DNA of 64,000 nucleotides from Helicobacter valdiviensis (GTDB lineage: Bacteria > Campylobacterota > Campylobacteria > Campylobacterales > Helicobacteraceae): contig NZ_NBIU01000006.1 in the NCBI RefSeq assembly GCF_003245365.1, positions 1 to 64,000 of the forward strand. The letters run 5' to 3'. The position numbers were made by a program, and so were the translations under genes. The notes under the pieces are model-generated. The model did no database searches. It was not told the DNA's origin and worked only from the letters and a program-made list of their open reading frames with translations. The first letter of the stretch is position 1. Each line of letters opens with the position of its first letter. This document shows positions 45,649 to 55,680 of this stretch, one piece after another.

Positions 45649-46588
45649 AAAGCTAGTGCATAGCTAGAGAGATTATATAAGGTTAGTTTTTTCTAACTAA
45701 CAAAACAAAGTAGAGCGTAGTAGCCTAAAGAGAATACTTTTAGAGTAGCTCATTTAGACTACCACAGCCTATTAGTATAAGTCTTGTGGTAATAAAGAAA
45801 TGTTATCTGTAAAGTCTCTTGCTTACTATTGCAAGCAAATATAGCTAACAAAGTAATCTAAAATACCCCTAAGACGATTTTAGATTACCACGCAAAACTG
45901 TGTTTTGTTTGTAATAGCAGGGAGGAGTGTTATTACAAGATTTGCATAAGCAAATCATAGCAATCCAATAAGAGATTATCAAAAAGAATTAGGAATCTAA
46001 AAACTAAAATATTTTAATACTTTAAAAGGGTTGCAAAATAAATTTGTAATATTATGTCTATATTATCTCTATTAAAATCAATGGAACTCTCTATGAAGAT
46101 ATGATAAAACTTGCAATAGAATTCAAAATGCAATTCAAAGAGAAAACAATCAAAAGCAGGAAATCACTAAAGGAAATTAGAGCCAATATAATATAAGTCT
46201 ATATTGGAAAGATTTATATGAAGATTTATTGTAGGCTGTTATGACTTACTAGCATAGTTCTTGCAATGATATAAGGAAAACATCACAAAAGAGTCTTACT
46301 TGTTGTGGTTTAGAGGTTCTCCTTTGTATTGTAGCCTATAGATTGAAGTATTCTAGTAATCCATTTACCCTAATTTAATCAAAGAAACCCTAAAGCAAAA
46401 TATCTCTTTGCTTGGAAAATCTTTTAGAGATTTTAGCTAATACCAAGTGATGGTATAAAGTTTTGCAAGAAAATATAGATTGCCACGCAAATATTGCATA
46501 ATGGCTAGCAATAATAGAGAAAGAATATCTAGCAATGATAAAAATTTTACAATGGCGTAAAGAAGAAAGGATAGTTGTGGTGTAAAAT
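45649..46588. repeat. Gene-free stretch with decayed repeats
   Basis: 940 bp between the autotransporter and a convergent glycosyltransferase gene. It holds worn repeat phrases: ACGCAAAACTGTGTTTTGT near 45891-45909, TTGCAATGAT near 46261 and a block near 46508-46556 related to one near 35470. A 31-codon frame at 46101-46196 (MIKLAIEFKMQFKEK...) may be a gene remnant but has no clear ribosome binding site. Confidence 0.5.
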
Positions 46589-47647
46589 TTAAAGAGCGTT
46601 AGAGATAAGCTCTTGCCATTTTTTTAACACAACCTCTTTGCCAAAATGCTCTTTAATTTTAGGGGCTTCCTTACTCATTTGTTCTTTTTGTTGGATTAAT
46701 TGACAAAAAGCTTCTTCTAATCCTTCTACATTACCAAGTTCCACCAAAAACCCATTTTTGTTATGTTCTATAATTTCTCCTGGTCCATAAGGGCAATCAT
46801 AGCTAACCACAGGAATCCCACACATTAAAGCTTCTATCAATACATTGCTTAGCCCTTCTTTGTAGCTACTAAGGGCAAAAAATTCTGCTTGTTTATAAAG
46901 ACTATATAGATTTTCTTGTTTGCCTAAAAACACTACCTTTGCTCCAAGCTCTTTTGATTTTTGCTCTAGGCTCTCTCTTAAAGCTCCATCTCCTGCTAAA
47001 AGAAGAGAATATTCTGTGTGTGTTTTGCTAAATTTTGCAAATGCTTCTATAAGCTCATCAAAATGTTTGCTTTCTATCATACGCCCTGCACTTAGGATAT
47101 AAGGCTTATATGTGCTGTAATCTTTTAGCTCCTCTTCTTCTATGCTTATGGGATTTGGCATTACGCATATGTTTTTTAAAAAAGAGTAGTTTTTTAAATC
47201 CTTGCTTGTAAGTGTGGTAATGCAAGTTGCATAGGGGTAAATTATCTTACGCAACAAAAACCAGACTTTTTGGGATTCTAAGCTCTCATAAATGCTATGC
47301 TCTGTGGCAATACTTTTAATTTTAGCTAAATTGCTAGCTATTATGTTTAAGATGTTTGTTTGATGGATAAAACTTATTGTTAAGTCTATTTTGTGTTTTT
47401 TAAAAATCTTAACAAGACTAAAAATTTTTGTGATATTAGAGATTAAACCACCAATAAGCGGGATTCTTTTGTTTCCTATTACGCATATTTTTACATTTTC
47501 ATTAACAGAATAAAAACGATTTTTATCACTCCATAAGATAAGCGTAATATTAAAAGGCAAATTGTTAGCCAAAAAGGAAGCCACCTTTTCAGCTCCACCC
47601 ATAGATAGTGATGAGACGATAATAGCGATATTTTTTTTATCCTGCAT
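46589..47647 (-). CDS. GT4-family glycosyltransferase (Pgl pathway-like)
   Basis: A 352-residue GT-B glycosyltransferase with an N-terminal SLSMGGAEKV acceptor-side motif and the GT4 domain (ILSAGRMIESKHFDELIEAF near 183, E-x7-E motif in SSYKEGLSNVLIEALMCG near 259, SYDCPYGPGEII near 281). The CPYGPGEI style resembles PglA/PglH/PglJ transferases adding GalNAc to lipid-linked oligosaccharide, but which one cannot be told from sequence. It overlaps pglF by 11 bases and ends the minus-strand pglD-pglE-pglF operon, supporting a role in N-glycan assembly. Confidence 0.88.
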   Translation of the reverse strand: MQDKKNIAIIVSSLSMGGAEKVASFLANNLPFNITLILWSDKNRFYSVNENVKICVIGNKRIPLIGGLISNITKIFSLVKIFKKHKIDLTISFIHQTNILNIIASNLAKIKSIATEHSIYESLESQKVWFLLRKIIYPYATCITTLTSKDLKNYSFLKNICVMPNPISIEEEELKDYSTYKPYILSAGRMIESKHFDELIEAFAKFSKTHTEYSLLLAGDGALRESLEQKSKELGAKVVFLGKQENLYSLYKQAEFFALSSYKEGLSNVLIEALMCGIPVVSYDCPYGPGEIIEHNKNGFLVELGNVEGLEEAFCQLIQQKEQMSKEAPKIKEHFGKEVVLKKWQELISNAL

Positions 47648-49442
47648 TGTGGTTAAACTCCACTACAATTTCTTTGAGTTTAGAAACTTTATCCTCACAT
47701 TCTAAAAGTTCTAAAATATCTTTATTGAGTTTGTTTATGTTGTATTCAGTAGGGCGCGCAACTTGGATTGAAGGATATTTTGTCTTACCTTCACTCTCTC
47801 CGATTAATAATTCTTCATAGAGTTTCTCACCCGGTCTTAAACCACTAAAGGTAATTTCTATCTCATTTTCTTTGCCATAAAGCCTTAGCATATTTTTAGC
47901 TAAATCTACAATTTTTACAGGCTCTCCCATATCAAGGATAAAAATCTCTCCACCTTTGGCAATAGAGGCGGCTTGAAGCACTAGCCTACAAGCTTCAGGA
48001 ATAAGCATAAAATATCTTGTAATATCGGGGTGGGTTACGGTTATAGGGCCTCCACTTTGGATTTGAGCTTTAAACTTTGGCACAACAGAACCCGAAGATC
48101 CAAGCACATTTCCAAACCTAACTGCTACAATCTCGCTTTGTTTAGAATCTACATTTTGTGCATAAAGCTCCACCACACGCTTAGTAGCACCCATTACATT
48201 TGTAGGACGCACAGCTTTATCTGTGGAGATAATTACAATTTTTGGTACTTTAGATTTTATAGCACAATCCATTACATTTTTTGAGCCAATAATATTATTT
48301 TCAATGGCACTTTTTTGATTATATTCACAAAGAGGCACATGCTTATAAGCTGCTGCATGCACGACAATGTCTGGCTTTTCTTCGTCTAGCAACTTTTGTA
48401 GCCTTTCTTTTTCTAAAATAGATAGCATAACTGGACGCAAAGGCTGGTTGGCATTTAGCTTTCCTAATGGATTGTTTTTTGTAAGCTCTTCTGTAATGGC
48501 ATATAAGTTATATTCACTATGCTCTACTAAAATTACCCTTTTTGCTCCAAAGCTCACACACTGCCTTGCAATCTCGCTTCCTATGCTTCCGCCTGCACCT
48601 GTGATTAATACCTTTTTTCCACTTATGAAACTTGCTATTACTTCTTTGTCTAAATCCTTGCTAGGACGCGAGAGCAAATCTTCAATAGAAATATCTTCTA
48701 GGGGTGCATCATCTTTTAGCATGGAGGCAATTTTAATCTCTTCAATACCTATTTGTTTTAGCTCATTAAACAAGTTTTCTAAGGGTGGCTTTGCATAGCT
48801 TTTTGTCAAAATCACGCTTTTAATGTTATGTTTTTCCATTAGCTCTTTTATGGCGCTCTTTGGATAGACTTTTAAATTGGAGATGTAGTTTCCTTGCTCT
48901 TTTAAATCCTCATCAATAATGGCTAGAGGATAGAAAGGAAGTTCCCCATTTAATGCACTTTTTATAAGGGTGGCACTTTGTGTGTTTGCCCCAAAAATCA
49001 AAGCAGGTTTTGGAGAGTTTTTGGGGGAATTTTCCAAATAGGTTCTTTTAGAGATTCTAATAGCACCAATAAAGATGGAGGAGATTACAAAATCTATTAT
49101 CACAACACTTAAAGGAAAATCGGCAAAAACGCCTAAAAATACTAAAATACCAAAAACACTATAGCTAAGTAAATGTGCATAAAGTAGCTTCAATGCCTCG
49201 CTAAGCCCAAAAAACCTCCATGGAACAAGATAGATTTTAAATACACTTAAAGCAAGGATTTTTAAAATTATCAAGGAAGCAAAAGCAAAAATCACATTTT
49301 TACTAAACTCTAGGGGGACTTGAAAAGAAAATCTTAAATCATAAGCAAGTAGTAAAGTAAAATAGGATACTAAAATATCTACAAGCACAAAAAAGATTAT
49401 GCGTTTTGTGTTGCTAGGACGCAATAGGTTGGATTTTAGCAC
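47637..49442 (-). CDS. pglF: UDP-GlcNAc 4,6-dehydratase, PglF-like
   Basis: A 601-residue membrane-bound dehydratase. Four N-terminal hydrophobic helices (about 15-130) precede a CoA-binding-like region and a SDR catalytic domain with NAD-binding GAGGSIGSE near 281, STDKAVRPTNVMGATKR near 407 and the family C-terminus GLRPGEKLYEELL near 533. It converts UDP-GlcNAc to the 4-keto-6-deoxy sugar, first step to UDP-diNAc-bacillosamine. It follows pglE with no gap. Confidence 0.94.
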   Translation of the reverse strand: MLKSNLLRPSNTKRIIFFVLVDILVSYFTLLLAYDLRFSFQVPLEFSKNVIFAFASLIILKILALSVFKIYLVPWRFFGLSEALKLLYAHLLSYSVFGILVFLGVFADFPLSVVIIDFVISSIFIGAIRISKRTYLENSPKNSPKPALIFGANTQSATLIKSALNGELPFYPLAIIDEDLKEQGNYISNLKVYPKSAIKELMEKHNIKSVILTKSYAKPPLENLFNELKQIGIEEIKIASMLKDDAPLEDISIEDLLSRPSKDLDKEVIASFISGKKVLITGAGGSIGSEIARQCVSFGAKRVILVEHSEYNLYAITEELTKNNPLGKLNANQPLRPVMLSILEKERLQKLLDEEKPDIVVHAAAYKHVPLCEYNQKSAIENNIIGSKNVMDCAIKSKVPKIVIISTDKAVRPTNVMGATKRVVELYAQNVDSKQSEIVAVRFGNVLGSSGSVVPKFKAQIQSGGPITVTHPDITRYFMLIPEACRLVLQAASIAKGGEIFILDMGEPVKIVDLAKNMLRLYGKENEIEITFSGLRPGEKLYEELLIGESEGKTKYPSIQVARPTEYNINKLNKDILELLECEDKVSKLKEIVVEFNHNAG

Positions 49443-50567
49443 TTAAGCCCTTTTAATAAAATCTAAAATATAAGAGCAAATTTCTTCAATATCGCTTCTT
49501 TGTAATGCTCCACCACTTGGCAAACAAATCCCACTTTTAAAAAGCTCTTCACTCACACCATTAGTAAAAGAAAGCGAGTCTTTAAAGAGGGGTTGAAGGT
49601 GCATAGGCTTCCATAGCGGACGACTTTCAATTCCAAGTTTGGCTAAAAAATCCACTAAGCTAAAAGGATTGATTTTACTATTTTTAAAACTCAAAGTTGT
49701 TAGCCATCTATTGCCCCTAGTGTCTTTTAATTCTGGCATAAACTCTACTTCTAAGTTTTTTAGAGATTCTACATACCAAGAAAAAATTTCCCTTCGTTTT
49801 TGCACTTTAGATTCAATTTCTTCTAGCTGTCCTACACCAATAGCGGCACAAATATTGCTAAGCCTATAATTATAACCGTAGTCTTTATGTTCGTAATATG
49901 GAAGATTCTCTCTAGCCTGAGTGGAATAAAATCTAGCTTTTTGCATAAGCTCTTCATTTTTGCCAAGAAGCATTCCTCCGCCACTTGTTGTAATAATCTT
50001 ATTACCATTAAAAGATAATGCGCCAAACTCCCCTATAGTTCCTGTATGTGAGCCTTTATAAAATGCTCCTAGAGATTCAGCTGCATCTTCAATTAGCAAA
50101 ATATTATATTTTTTACAAATTTCACTAATTGCATCAAGATTTGCACATTGTCCATAAAGATGTGTAACAATTAATGCTTTTGGAAAAATATTTTGCTTTT
50201 TTAGGCTTTCGCATGCTTCTTCTAAAAGCTTAGGAGAGAGATTCCAAGAATCTTTTTCGCTATCAATAAATACGGGAATTGCACCCTCATAAAGAATTGC
50301 ATCAATAGAGCCAATAAAAGTAAAAGAAGAGGCCAAAATATAATCACCTCTTTTAATCCCACTTACTCTTAAGGCTAGATGAAGTGCAGAAGTTCCGCTA
50401 TTTAATGCAAGTGTATTGGGTGATTTTGTATAATCCATAGCGTTTTTTTCAAATCTATTGACAAACTCGCCTAGAGGTGCAATATAATTGCTTTTAAATG
50501 CTTCATCAACATATTTTTGTTCGTTTTTTCCCATTTGGGGTGGGGATAAAAATACTCTAAAACTCAT
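49443..50567 (-). CDS. pglE: UDP-4-keto-6-deoxy-GlcNAc aminotransferase, PglE-like
   Basis: A 374-residue PLP-dependent DegT/DnrJ/EryC1-family aminotransferase with the PLP lysine Lys190 in FNGNKIITTSGGGM and LNSGTSALHLAL near 55. It adds the C4 amino group to the PglF product, second step of bacillosamine synthesis. It overlaps pglD by 4 bases and is directly followed by pglF. Confidence 0.94.
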   Translation of the reverse strand: MSFRVFLSPPQMGKNEQKYVDEAFKSNYIAPLGEFVNRFEKNAMDYTKSPNTLALNSGTSALHLALRVSGIKRGDYILASSFTFIGSIDAILYEGAIPVFIDSEKDSWNLSPKLLEEACESLKKQNIFPKALIVTHLYGQCANLDAISEICKKYNILLIEDAAESLGAFYKGSHTGTIGEFGALSFNGNKIITTSGGGMLLGKNEELMQKARFYSTQARENLPYYEHKDYGYNYRLSNICAAIGVGQLEEIESKVQKRREIFSWYVESLKNLEVEFMPELKDTRGNRWLTTLSFKNSKINPFSLVDFLAKLGIESRPLWKPMHLQPLFKDSLSFTNGVSEELFKSGICLPSGGALQRSDIEEICSYILDFIKRA

Positions 50568-51181
50568 TTTAGCTCCTTTAATGCGGGATTTCCTACTACT
50601 TTTTTATTTTCTTTAATATCACAAATCACTACACTTCCTGCACCTATTATGCAATCATTCTCTATATTTTTGCAAGGAATAATTGTAGAACCTGCTCCTA
50701 TATGTGTGCGATCTCCCACTTTCACAGCTCCACATAAAGTAGAATTTGGTGAAAGATGGGAAAACTCACCCACAATGCAATCATGTTCTAGCACGCAAGA
50801 AGTGTTTAAAATTGTGCCTTTTTTTACAAGTGCATTGGCATTGACTACAACATTTGGCATAATCACACAAGCTTCCTCAATAATGGCACTTGGAGAAATT
50901 ATAGCACTCTTATGGATAATGCTTGGTAAGCCAAAATTGAAAGAAGTAAAAAATTCATAAAGTTTTTGACGCAAGGTATTATCCCCAACGCCTAGCGCAA
51001 TAGAAAGGGAAAAATCCTCTAGCGCCAAAAACTCTTCGCGTGAAATTGCAGGGATTTTGCCTATTTCTTTGTTTTGTGGATTGTCATCTATGATATATTT
51101 TACTTCAAAGCCATTATTTTTTATCATATCAAAAATCACTCTGCCATGCCCACTTGCACCAAAAATTGCAAACTTTTTCAA
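50564..51181 (-). CDS. pglD: UDP-N-acetylbacillosamine N-acetyltransferase, PglD-like
   Basis: A 205-residue acetyltransferase with a small N-terminal nucleotide-binding domain (FGASGHGRVIFDM) and a left-handed beta-helix of hexapeptide repeats (about 88-200). The catalytic-type His is in VLEHDCIVGEFSHLSP. It acetylates the 4-amino sugar made by PglE. First gene of the minus-strand pgl operon. Confidence 0.94.
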   Translation of the reverse strand: MKKFAIFGASGHGRVIFDMIKNNGFEVKYIIDDNPQNKEIGKIPAISREEFLALEDFSLSIALGVGDNTLRQKLYEFFTSFNFGLPSIIHKSAIISPSAIIEEACVIMPNVVVNANALVKKGTILNTSCVLEHDCIVGEFSHLSPNSTLCGAVKVGDRTHIGAGSTIIPCKNIENDCIIGAGSVVICDIKENKKVVGNPALKELK

Positions 51182-51319
51182 TAAAATCCTTATTTTTTCA
51201 AAGTAATTTTAAAATTTTATATTGAAATTATAAAATAAAACTTTGCCAATCTCATAGTAAAAAATGCAAGTTTTTGTTAAAATCTTATTTACATTTATTT
51301 TTTACACAAGGTAAAGGGC

Positions 51320-51622
51320 TTGAGATTAGAAATCTTAGATGAAAATTCTTATATTTTACATGGAAAACTTAAAGAGCTTGAAGACTATTTTGAACTAAAA
51401 CGCTTGCTTTTAAAGCATAAAAACGAGCAAAAAAAAGAAATTAATTTTTATATTCCCACAGCAAGAGAAATTAATTTTTATATTTTGGGCTACTTTTTAA
51501 AACTCGCTAGATATGATGGGTTTTCTTTTAGCTTTTCTTTGGGAAGTCTTAGTCTTTATGAGAGCTTTTTACGCTTAGGGTTACATTCATTTTTTAAGGT
51601 AGTTTATGAAGATTTGGAATGA
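51320..51622 (+). CDS. Small hypothetical protein upstream of lgt
   Basis: A 100-residue protein starting at TTG (AAAGGG just upstream). It has no signal or membrane segment and I do not recognise a family; the fold may resemble a STAS-like domain. It contains EINFYI twice, at 40-45 and 50-55, from a 19-base direct repeat (51436-51454 and 51466-51484, offset 30). It overlaps lgt by 17 bases, so it is probably translated from the same mRNA. Confidence 0.6.
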   Translation: MRLEILDENSYILHGKLKELEDYFELKRLLLKHKNEQKKEINFYIPTAREINFYILGYFLKLARYDGFSFSFSLGSLSLYESFLRLGLHSFFKVVYEDLE

Positions 51623-52427
51623 AATTTATGCACAATTTGATCCGGTTGCTTTTAAAGTTTTTGGGATGGCAGTGCATTGGTATGGGATTATGTATGTTTT
51701 AGCACTTTTAGTGGCTTTAATGGTGGCTAAATGGATTGCCAGAAAAGATTCCTATCCCATTTCAAATTTAGAGCTTGATAGCTATTTTATTTGGGTGGAA
51801 ATTGGCGTAATTTTGGGTGCAAGATTAGGATATATCATTTTTTATGATCCTTATACTTCTTATTATTTGTTAAATCCTTGGCAGATTTTTAATCCTTTTG
51901 ATAAAGAGGGGAATTTTGTAGGAATTAGAGGTATGAGTTATCATGGTGCAGTCATTGGCTTTTTAGTAGCTTCTTTATTGTATGCTAAAATTAAAAAGGC
52001 AAATTTTTGGCTTTTTATGGATTTAGCAGGACTTAGCATACCTCTAGGCTATGTGTTTGGAAGAATTGGAAATTTTTTAAATCAAGAATTAGTCGGCAGA
52101 GAAACTACAAACCCCATAGGAATCTATGTAGATGGAATCTTACGCCACCCAAGCCAGCTTTATGAAGCATTTTTGGAAGGTATTGTCGTTTTTGTGATTT
52201 TATATGCTTATAGAAAAAGAGCTACATTTATTGGGCAAATAGGCTTGCTTTATGGATTGCTGTATTCTATTATGCGGTTTATTGCTGAATTTTTTAGAGA
52301 GCCTGATATTGAGCTTGGTTTTATTGCATTTAATTTTTTCACGCAAGGGCAATTACTCTCGCTAATCATTGGAGTTATCGCACTTATTTTATTATTTGCT
52401 AAAAAAGATTATAAAGGAGTAAAATGA
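51606..52427 (+). CDS. lgt: Prolipoprotein diacylglyceryl transferase
   Basis: A 273-residue integral membrane enzyme moving diacylglycerol from phosphatidylglycerol to the lipobox cysteine. It shows the HWYGIMY start block, [11 protein letters not shown], and the family signature [19 protein letters not shown] near 156. About seven helices. It overlaps the ABC-F gene by 4 bases. Confidence 0.96.
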   Translation: MKIWNEIYAQFDPVAFKVFGMAVHWYGIMYVLALLVALMVAKWIARKDSYPISNLELDSYFIWVEIGVILGARLGYIIFYDPYTSYYLLNPWQIFNPFDKEGNFVGIRGMSYHGAVIGFLVASLLYAKIKKANFWLFMDLAGLSIPLGYVFGRIGNFLNQELVGRETTNPIGIYVDGILRHPSQLYEAFLEGIVVFVILYAYRKRATFIGQIGLLYGLLYSIMRFIAEFFREPDIELGFIAFNFFTQGQLLSLIIGVIALILLFAKKDYKGVK

Positions 52428-54358
52428 TTGCGCTTATTAATGTTTTTAAGCAATACGATCATAAACCCATTTTAAAAGATATTTCTTTGCATGTTAGAGA
52501 AAATGAAAGGGTGGCAATTGTTGGTAAAAATGGTGCAGGAAAATCCACACTTTTAAAAATTTTAGGAGGAATGATAGAAGCAGATGAGGGGCAAAGGGTT
52601 TTAGAGGGCAATCCTTGCTTAAAACATTTAGTGCAAAAGCCTGATTTTAAAGAGGGACAAACTACAAAAGAAGCCATTTTGGAAAGTTTAGAAGAAATCA
52701 ATCTTGCCAAAAATAGATTAGAAGAAATTGCTCTACTTTTGCAAAAATCTCCTAGCGATAAAGCTTTATTAAAAGAACATGCAGAAATTTCAAGTTTTAT
52801 AGATCATCACAATGCTTGGGATATTAATGCAAAGTTAGAGCAGATTTTGGAGAGTTTTAATCTAAAGCCTTTAGAAGATTCTTATGTAAATTTACTAAGT
52901 GGAGGAGAGCAAAAGCGTGTTGCACTTGCTTGTCTTTTACTTGCAAAGCCTGATATTTTATTGCTTGATGAGCCTACCAACCATCTTGATGTAGAAATGG
53001 TGGAGTTTTTAGAAGAATTGCTATTAAGCACAAACCAAACTCTAGTTTTTATAAGCCATGATAGATATTTTATAGATAGAGTAGCTACAAGGATTATAGA
53101 AGTAGAAGATATGATTATTAGGCAGTTTAGTGGGGGATATGGGGATTATTTAAAGGCCAAAGAAGCCTTGCTTTTAAGTTTAGCAAAAAGCCATGAAGTG
53201 CTTTTAAAACATTTAAAGGCAGAAGAAGAATGGTTGGCTCGTGGTGTTAGAGCAAGAGTAAAAAGGAATGAGGGCAGAAAAGAACGCATTATGCAAATGC
53301 GACAAGAGGCGAAAAACAATCCTTCTTTAATCCGCAAAATGAGTTTGGAGCTAGAACGCGAGAGAAAAAATTTCAACCAAAGTGAAGGCGTAAATCGCAA
53401 AAAAATGCTTTTTGAGCTTGAAAATATCCATATCCAATTTGGTAATAAAAATCTTATCTCCCATTTTAGCACAAGAATTTTGCAAGGTGATAAAATCGCA
53501 ATAGTAGGTAAAAATGGTGCAGGAAAATCTACTCTTTTAAAAGCAATGCTAGGGGAATTAAAAATTTCAAGTGGCAAAATAGAAAAAGGCGATATAAAAG
53601 TGGGATATTTTGATCAGCATAGAAAAATGCTTGATGATTCTAAGGATTTATTAGAAACTTTTTGCCCTTTTGGAGGAGATAGAATAGATGTAAAGGGTAA
53701 AAATATGCATGTATTTGGTTATCTTAAAAACTTTCTATTTCCTAAAGAATTTTTAGATAAAAAAATAGGCACATTAAGTGGGGGAGAGAAAAATCGCGTA
53801 GCTTTGGCACTATTATTTACAAAAGAGTATGATTGTTTGATTTTAGATGAGCCTACAAATGATTTAGATATTCCTACTATTAATATTTTAGAAGAATATT
53901 TGCAGAGCTTTGAAGGAGCTATCATCTTTGTAAGCCATGATAGATATTTTGTAGATAAAATTGCAAGGCGTCTTTTTGTCTTTAGGGGGGAAGGTGAGGT
54001 TGAAGAAAGTCATAAAAGTTTTAGCGAGTATTTGGAGATTGAAAAGGAGCTAAAAAGCTATGTTTCTTTGCAGGCTGAATTAAGTAAAGCTACCCAAAAA
54101 CCTAAAGAAAAAAAAGCTAAAACAAAATTATCTTATCATGAACAAAGATTGTTAGAGAATTTGCCTATTGAAATTGAGGCTTTAGAAGCAAAAATCAAAG
54201 AGCTAGAGGCTAAGCTTTATGCTGGAGATAAAAATTTAGAGGAGCTTAAAAAGCTTTCAAGTGAGCTAGAAGAGGCAAAAAATCTAAATGAAGCAAAGAT
54301 ATTGCAATATTTAGAGCTTGAAGAATTAAACAATGAGCTAGAAAATGCAAAAATTTAG
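52424..54358 (+). CDS. ABC-F family ATPase, Uup-like
   Basis: A 644-residue soluble protein with two ABC cassettes: Walker [10 protein letters not shown] near residue 34 and again near 367, [11 protein letters not shown] and [11 protein letters not shown] signatures, Walker [13 protein letters not shown] and [12 protein letters not shown]. The C-terminal 110 residues form a lysine/glutamate-rich coiled coil as in Uup. Such factors act on translating ribosomes or DNA intermediates. Overlaps lgt (4 bases) and the methyltransferase gene (14 bases). This is the second ABC-F gene in the window. Confidence 0.92.
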   Translation: MIALINVFKQYDHKPILKDISLHVRENERVAIVGKNGAGKSTLLKILGGMIEADEGQRVLEGNPCLKHLVQKPDFKEGQTTKEAILESLEEINLAKNRLEEIALLLQKSPSDKALLKEHAEISSFIDHHNAWDINAKLEQILESFNLKPLEDSYVNLLSGGEQKRVALACLLLAKPDILLLDEPTNHLDVEMVEFLEELLLSTNQTLVFISHDRYFIDRVATRIIEVEDMIIRQFSGGYGDYLKAKEALLLSLAKSHEVLLKHLKAEEEWLARGVRARVKRNEGRKERIMQMRQEAKNNPSLIRKMSLELERERKNFNQSEGVNRKKMLFELENIHIQFGNKNLISHFSTRILQGDKIAIVGKNGAGKSTLLKAMLGELKISSGKIEKGDIKVGYFDQHRKMLDDSKDLLETFCPFGGDRIDVKGKNMHVFGYLKNFLFPKEFLDKKIGTLSGGEKNRVALALLFTKEYDCLILDEPTNDLDIPTINILEEYLQSFEGAIIFVSHDRYFVDKIARRLFVFRGEGEVEESHKSFSEYLEIEKELKSYVSLQAELSKATQKPKEKKAKTKLSYHEQRLLENLPIEIEALEAKIKELEAKLYAGDKNLEELKKLSSELEEAKNLNEAKILQYLELEELNNELENAKI

Positions 54359-55325
54359 TGAGTTTATGCAAGAGTGGCTTTATGGGGAGAATGGATATTA
54401 TAGAACTTTGCGTGTGGGAAAAGAGGGGGATTTTTATACAAGTGTGAGCGTGAGTGCTTTTTTTGGATATAGCATTGCAAATTATCTTTTAGAATTTTTG
54501 CAAAATCGCCCAAACCAACGCATAGCAATCGTAGAAATTGGTGCAGAAAGAGGAAATTTAATAAGCGATGTTGCTTTTTATTTACGACACAAAAACCATT
54601 TAAAAAATGTAGAATTTGCCACATTAGAGCCTTTGCAAGATTTGCACTCCATCCAAAAAGACACTTTTAAGAGTGTTTGTGAGGGATTAGAGTTAAAAAT
54701 TTTTAATGCTTTTGCAGATTTAAAAAAAGAAAGCTTTGATTTTATTATTTTTATTAGCAATGAGCTTTTAGATGCTTTTGCTTGTGAGCTTTATTATGAA
54801 GGTAAAATGGCTTTTGTAGAAGATTTTAGATTGCAATTTTTGTCACAAAAAGAAGCAGATTCTAGTTTTATAGGTGAAATACCTGTGGGTGCTTGCGAGT
54901 TTATAAAAGAAATAGAAGATTGTGCTAAAGAGTGGCTTTTTATCACTTTTGATTATGGAAGTAAGCAAAAAAGAGGGGAATTTTCTTTGCGCTTTTATAG
55001 GGGGCATACTACACAAAATCTCTTTAAAAACTATAAAGAACAAGACTTTGATTTAAAAGAGAATTTTGGAAAATGGGATATTACTTATGATGTGGATTTT
55101 TCCTTTTGGGAGAAAGAGTTTTTAAAGACAGGTGCAAAAGAACTCTTTTTTGGCAGACAAAATAGGGTTTTAGTGGATTTTGGGCTAGATCAAGTAGGGC
55201 AATGGTATATCCATACATTTGGGCTAGAATCTTTTATGCAACAAAGCTCAAAAATACGCACTTTAATTGAGCCTGCACTTTTAGGGGAAAGATTTTTTGG
55301 TGTGGGGTTTTTAAAGGTATTGTGA
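54345..55325 (+). CDS. SAM-dependent methyltransferase, MidA/NDUFAF7-like
   Basis: A 326-residue protein with GYYRTLRVGKEGDFYTSVSVS near 17, IVEIGAERGNLI (SAM site) near 62, and FDYGSKQKRGEFSLRFYRGH near 205, a layout of the MidA/NDUFAF7 (DUF185) arginine methyltransferase family. In eukaryotes the homolog methylates a complex I subunit; the bacterial target is not defined. Overlaps the ABC-F gene by 14 bases, so it ends the lgt operon. Confidence 0.82.
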   Translation: MQKFSEFMQEWLYGENGYYRTLRVGKEGDFYTSVSVSAFFGYSIANYLLEFLQNRPNQRIAIVEIGAERGNLISDVAFYLRHKNHLKNVEFATLEPLQDLHSIQKDTFKSVCEGLELKIFNAFADLKKESFDFIIFISNELLDAFACELYYEGKMAFVEDFRLQFLSQKEADSSFIGEIPVGACEFIKEIEDCAKEWLFITFDYGSKQKRGEFSLRFYRGHTTQNLFKNYKEQDFDLKENFGKWDITYDVDFSFWEKEFLKTGAKELFFGRQNRVLVDFGLDQVGQWYIHTFGLESFMQQSSKIRTLIEPALLGERFFGVGFLKVL

Positions 55326-55530
55326 TTTTAACTCTCCATTGTTGCAAGAGCTTTTGCTTGTGGTAATCTAAAAAAACAACTAAAAAACTTAAAAAAACCC
55401 ATTAGGTCACCATTCAATAAAATAAATATTTGTAATAAAAATTCTTAGTATTAATTTTTTTTATGCTATAACTGCAACGCTTTAAGCTTTGTTTTTATTG
55501 TCTTTATAGGAGATGTAAAAAGGAGCTAGT

Positions 55531-55596
55531 ATGGAATTAATAATTTTATTTATAATTTCTTTAATAGTTCTTGTTCTAGTCTCAAAGAAAAACTAG
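55531..55596 (+). CDS. 21-residue hydrophobic membrane peptide
   Basis: The frame encodes 21 residues (start MELIILFIISLIVLVL, end SKKN): one transmembrane helix with a basic tail. It has a strong ribosome binding site (AAAAGGAG, 6-7 bases before ATG) and an upstream TATAAC-like -10 near 55467. Size and layout resemble small regulatory membrane peptides (KdpF, CydX-like) or type I toxins. No partner gene is adjacent and no antisense RNA could be shown. Alternative hairpins follow (55573-55599 versus 55592-55629). Confidence 0.5.
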   Translation: MELIILFIISLIVLVLVSKKN

Positions 55597-55629
55597 AACT
55601 AACACTTATAAAACCAATAAGATTCTAGT
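55573..55629 (+). promoter_or_regulatory. Competing hairpins at the end of the peptide gene
   Basis: GTTCTAGT (55573-55580) pairs perfectly with ACTAGAAC (55592-55599). The ACTAGAA of that second arm also pairs with TTCTAGT at 55623-55629. The first arm is inside the peptide codons, so a ribosome would favour the second fold. Confidence 0.4.
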
Positions 55630-55680
55630 TAATACCTGCTTAACTTAGACTTAAAGCATTTTAAAAAAACTTCTAAAGGC

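Noticed and set aside
46101-46196. 31-codon frame as a gene
   Set aside because: No ribosome binding site and set within decayed repeats; kept only as a possible remnant in the region note.
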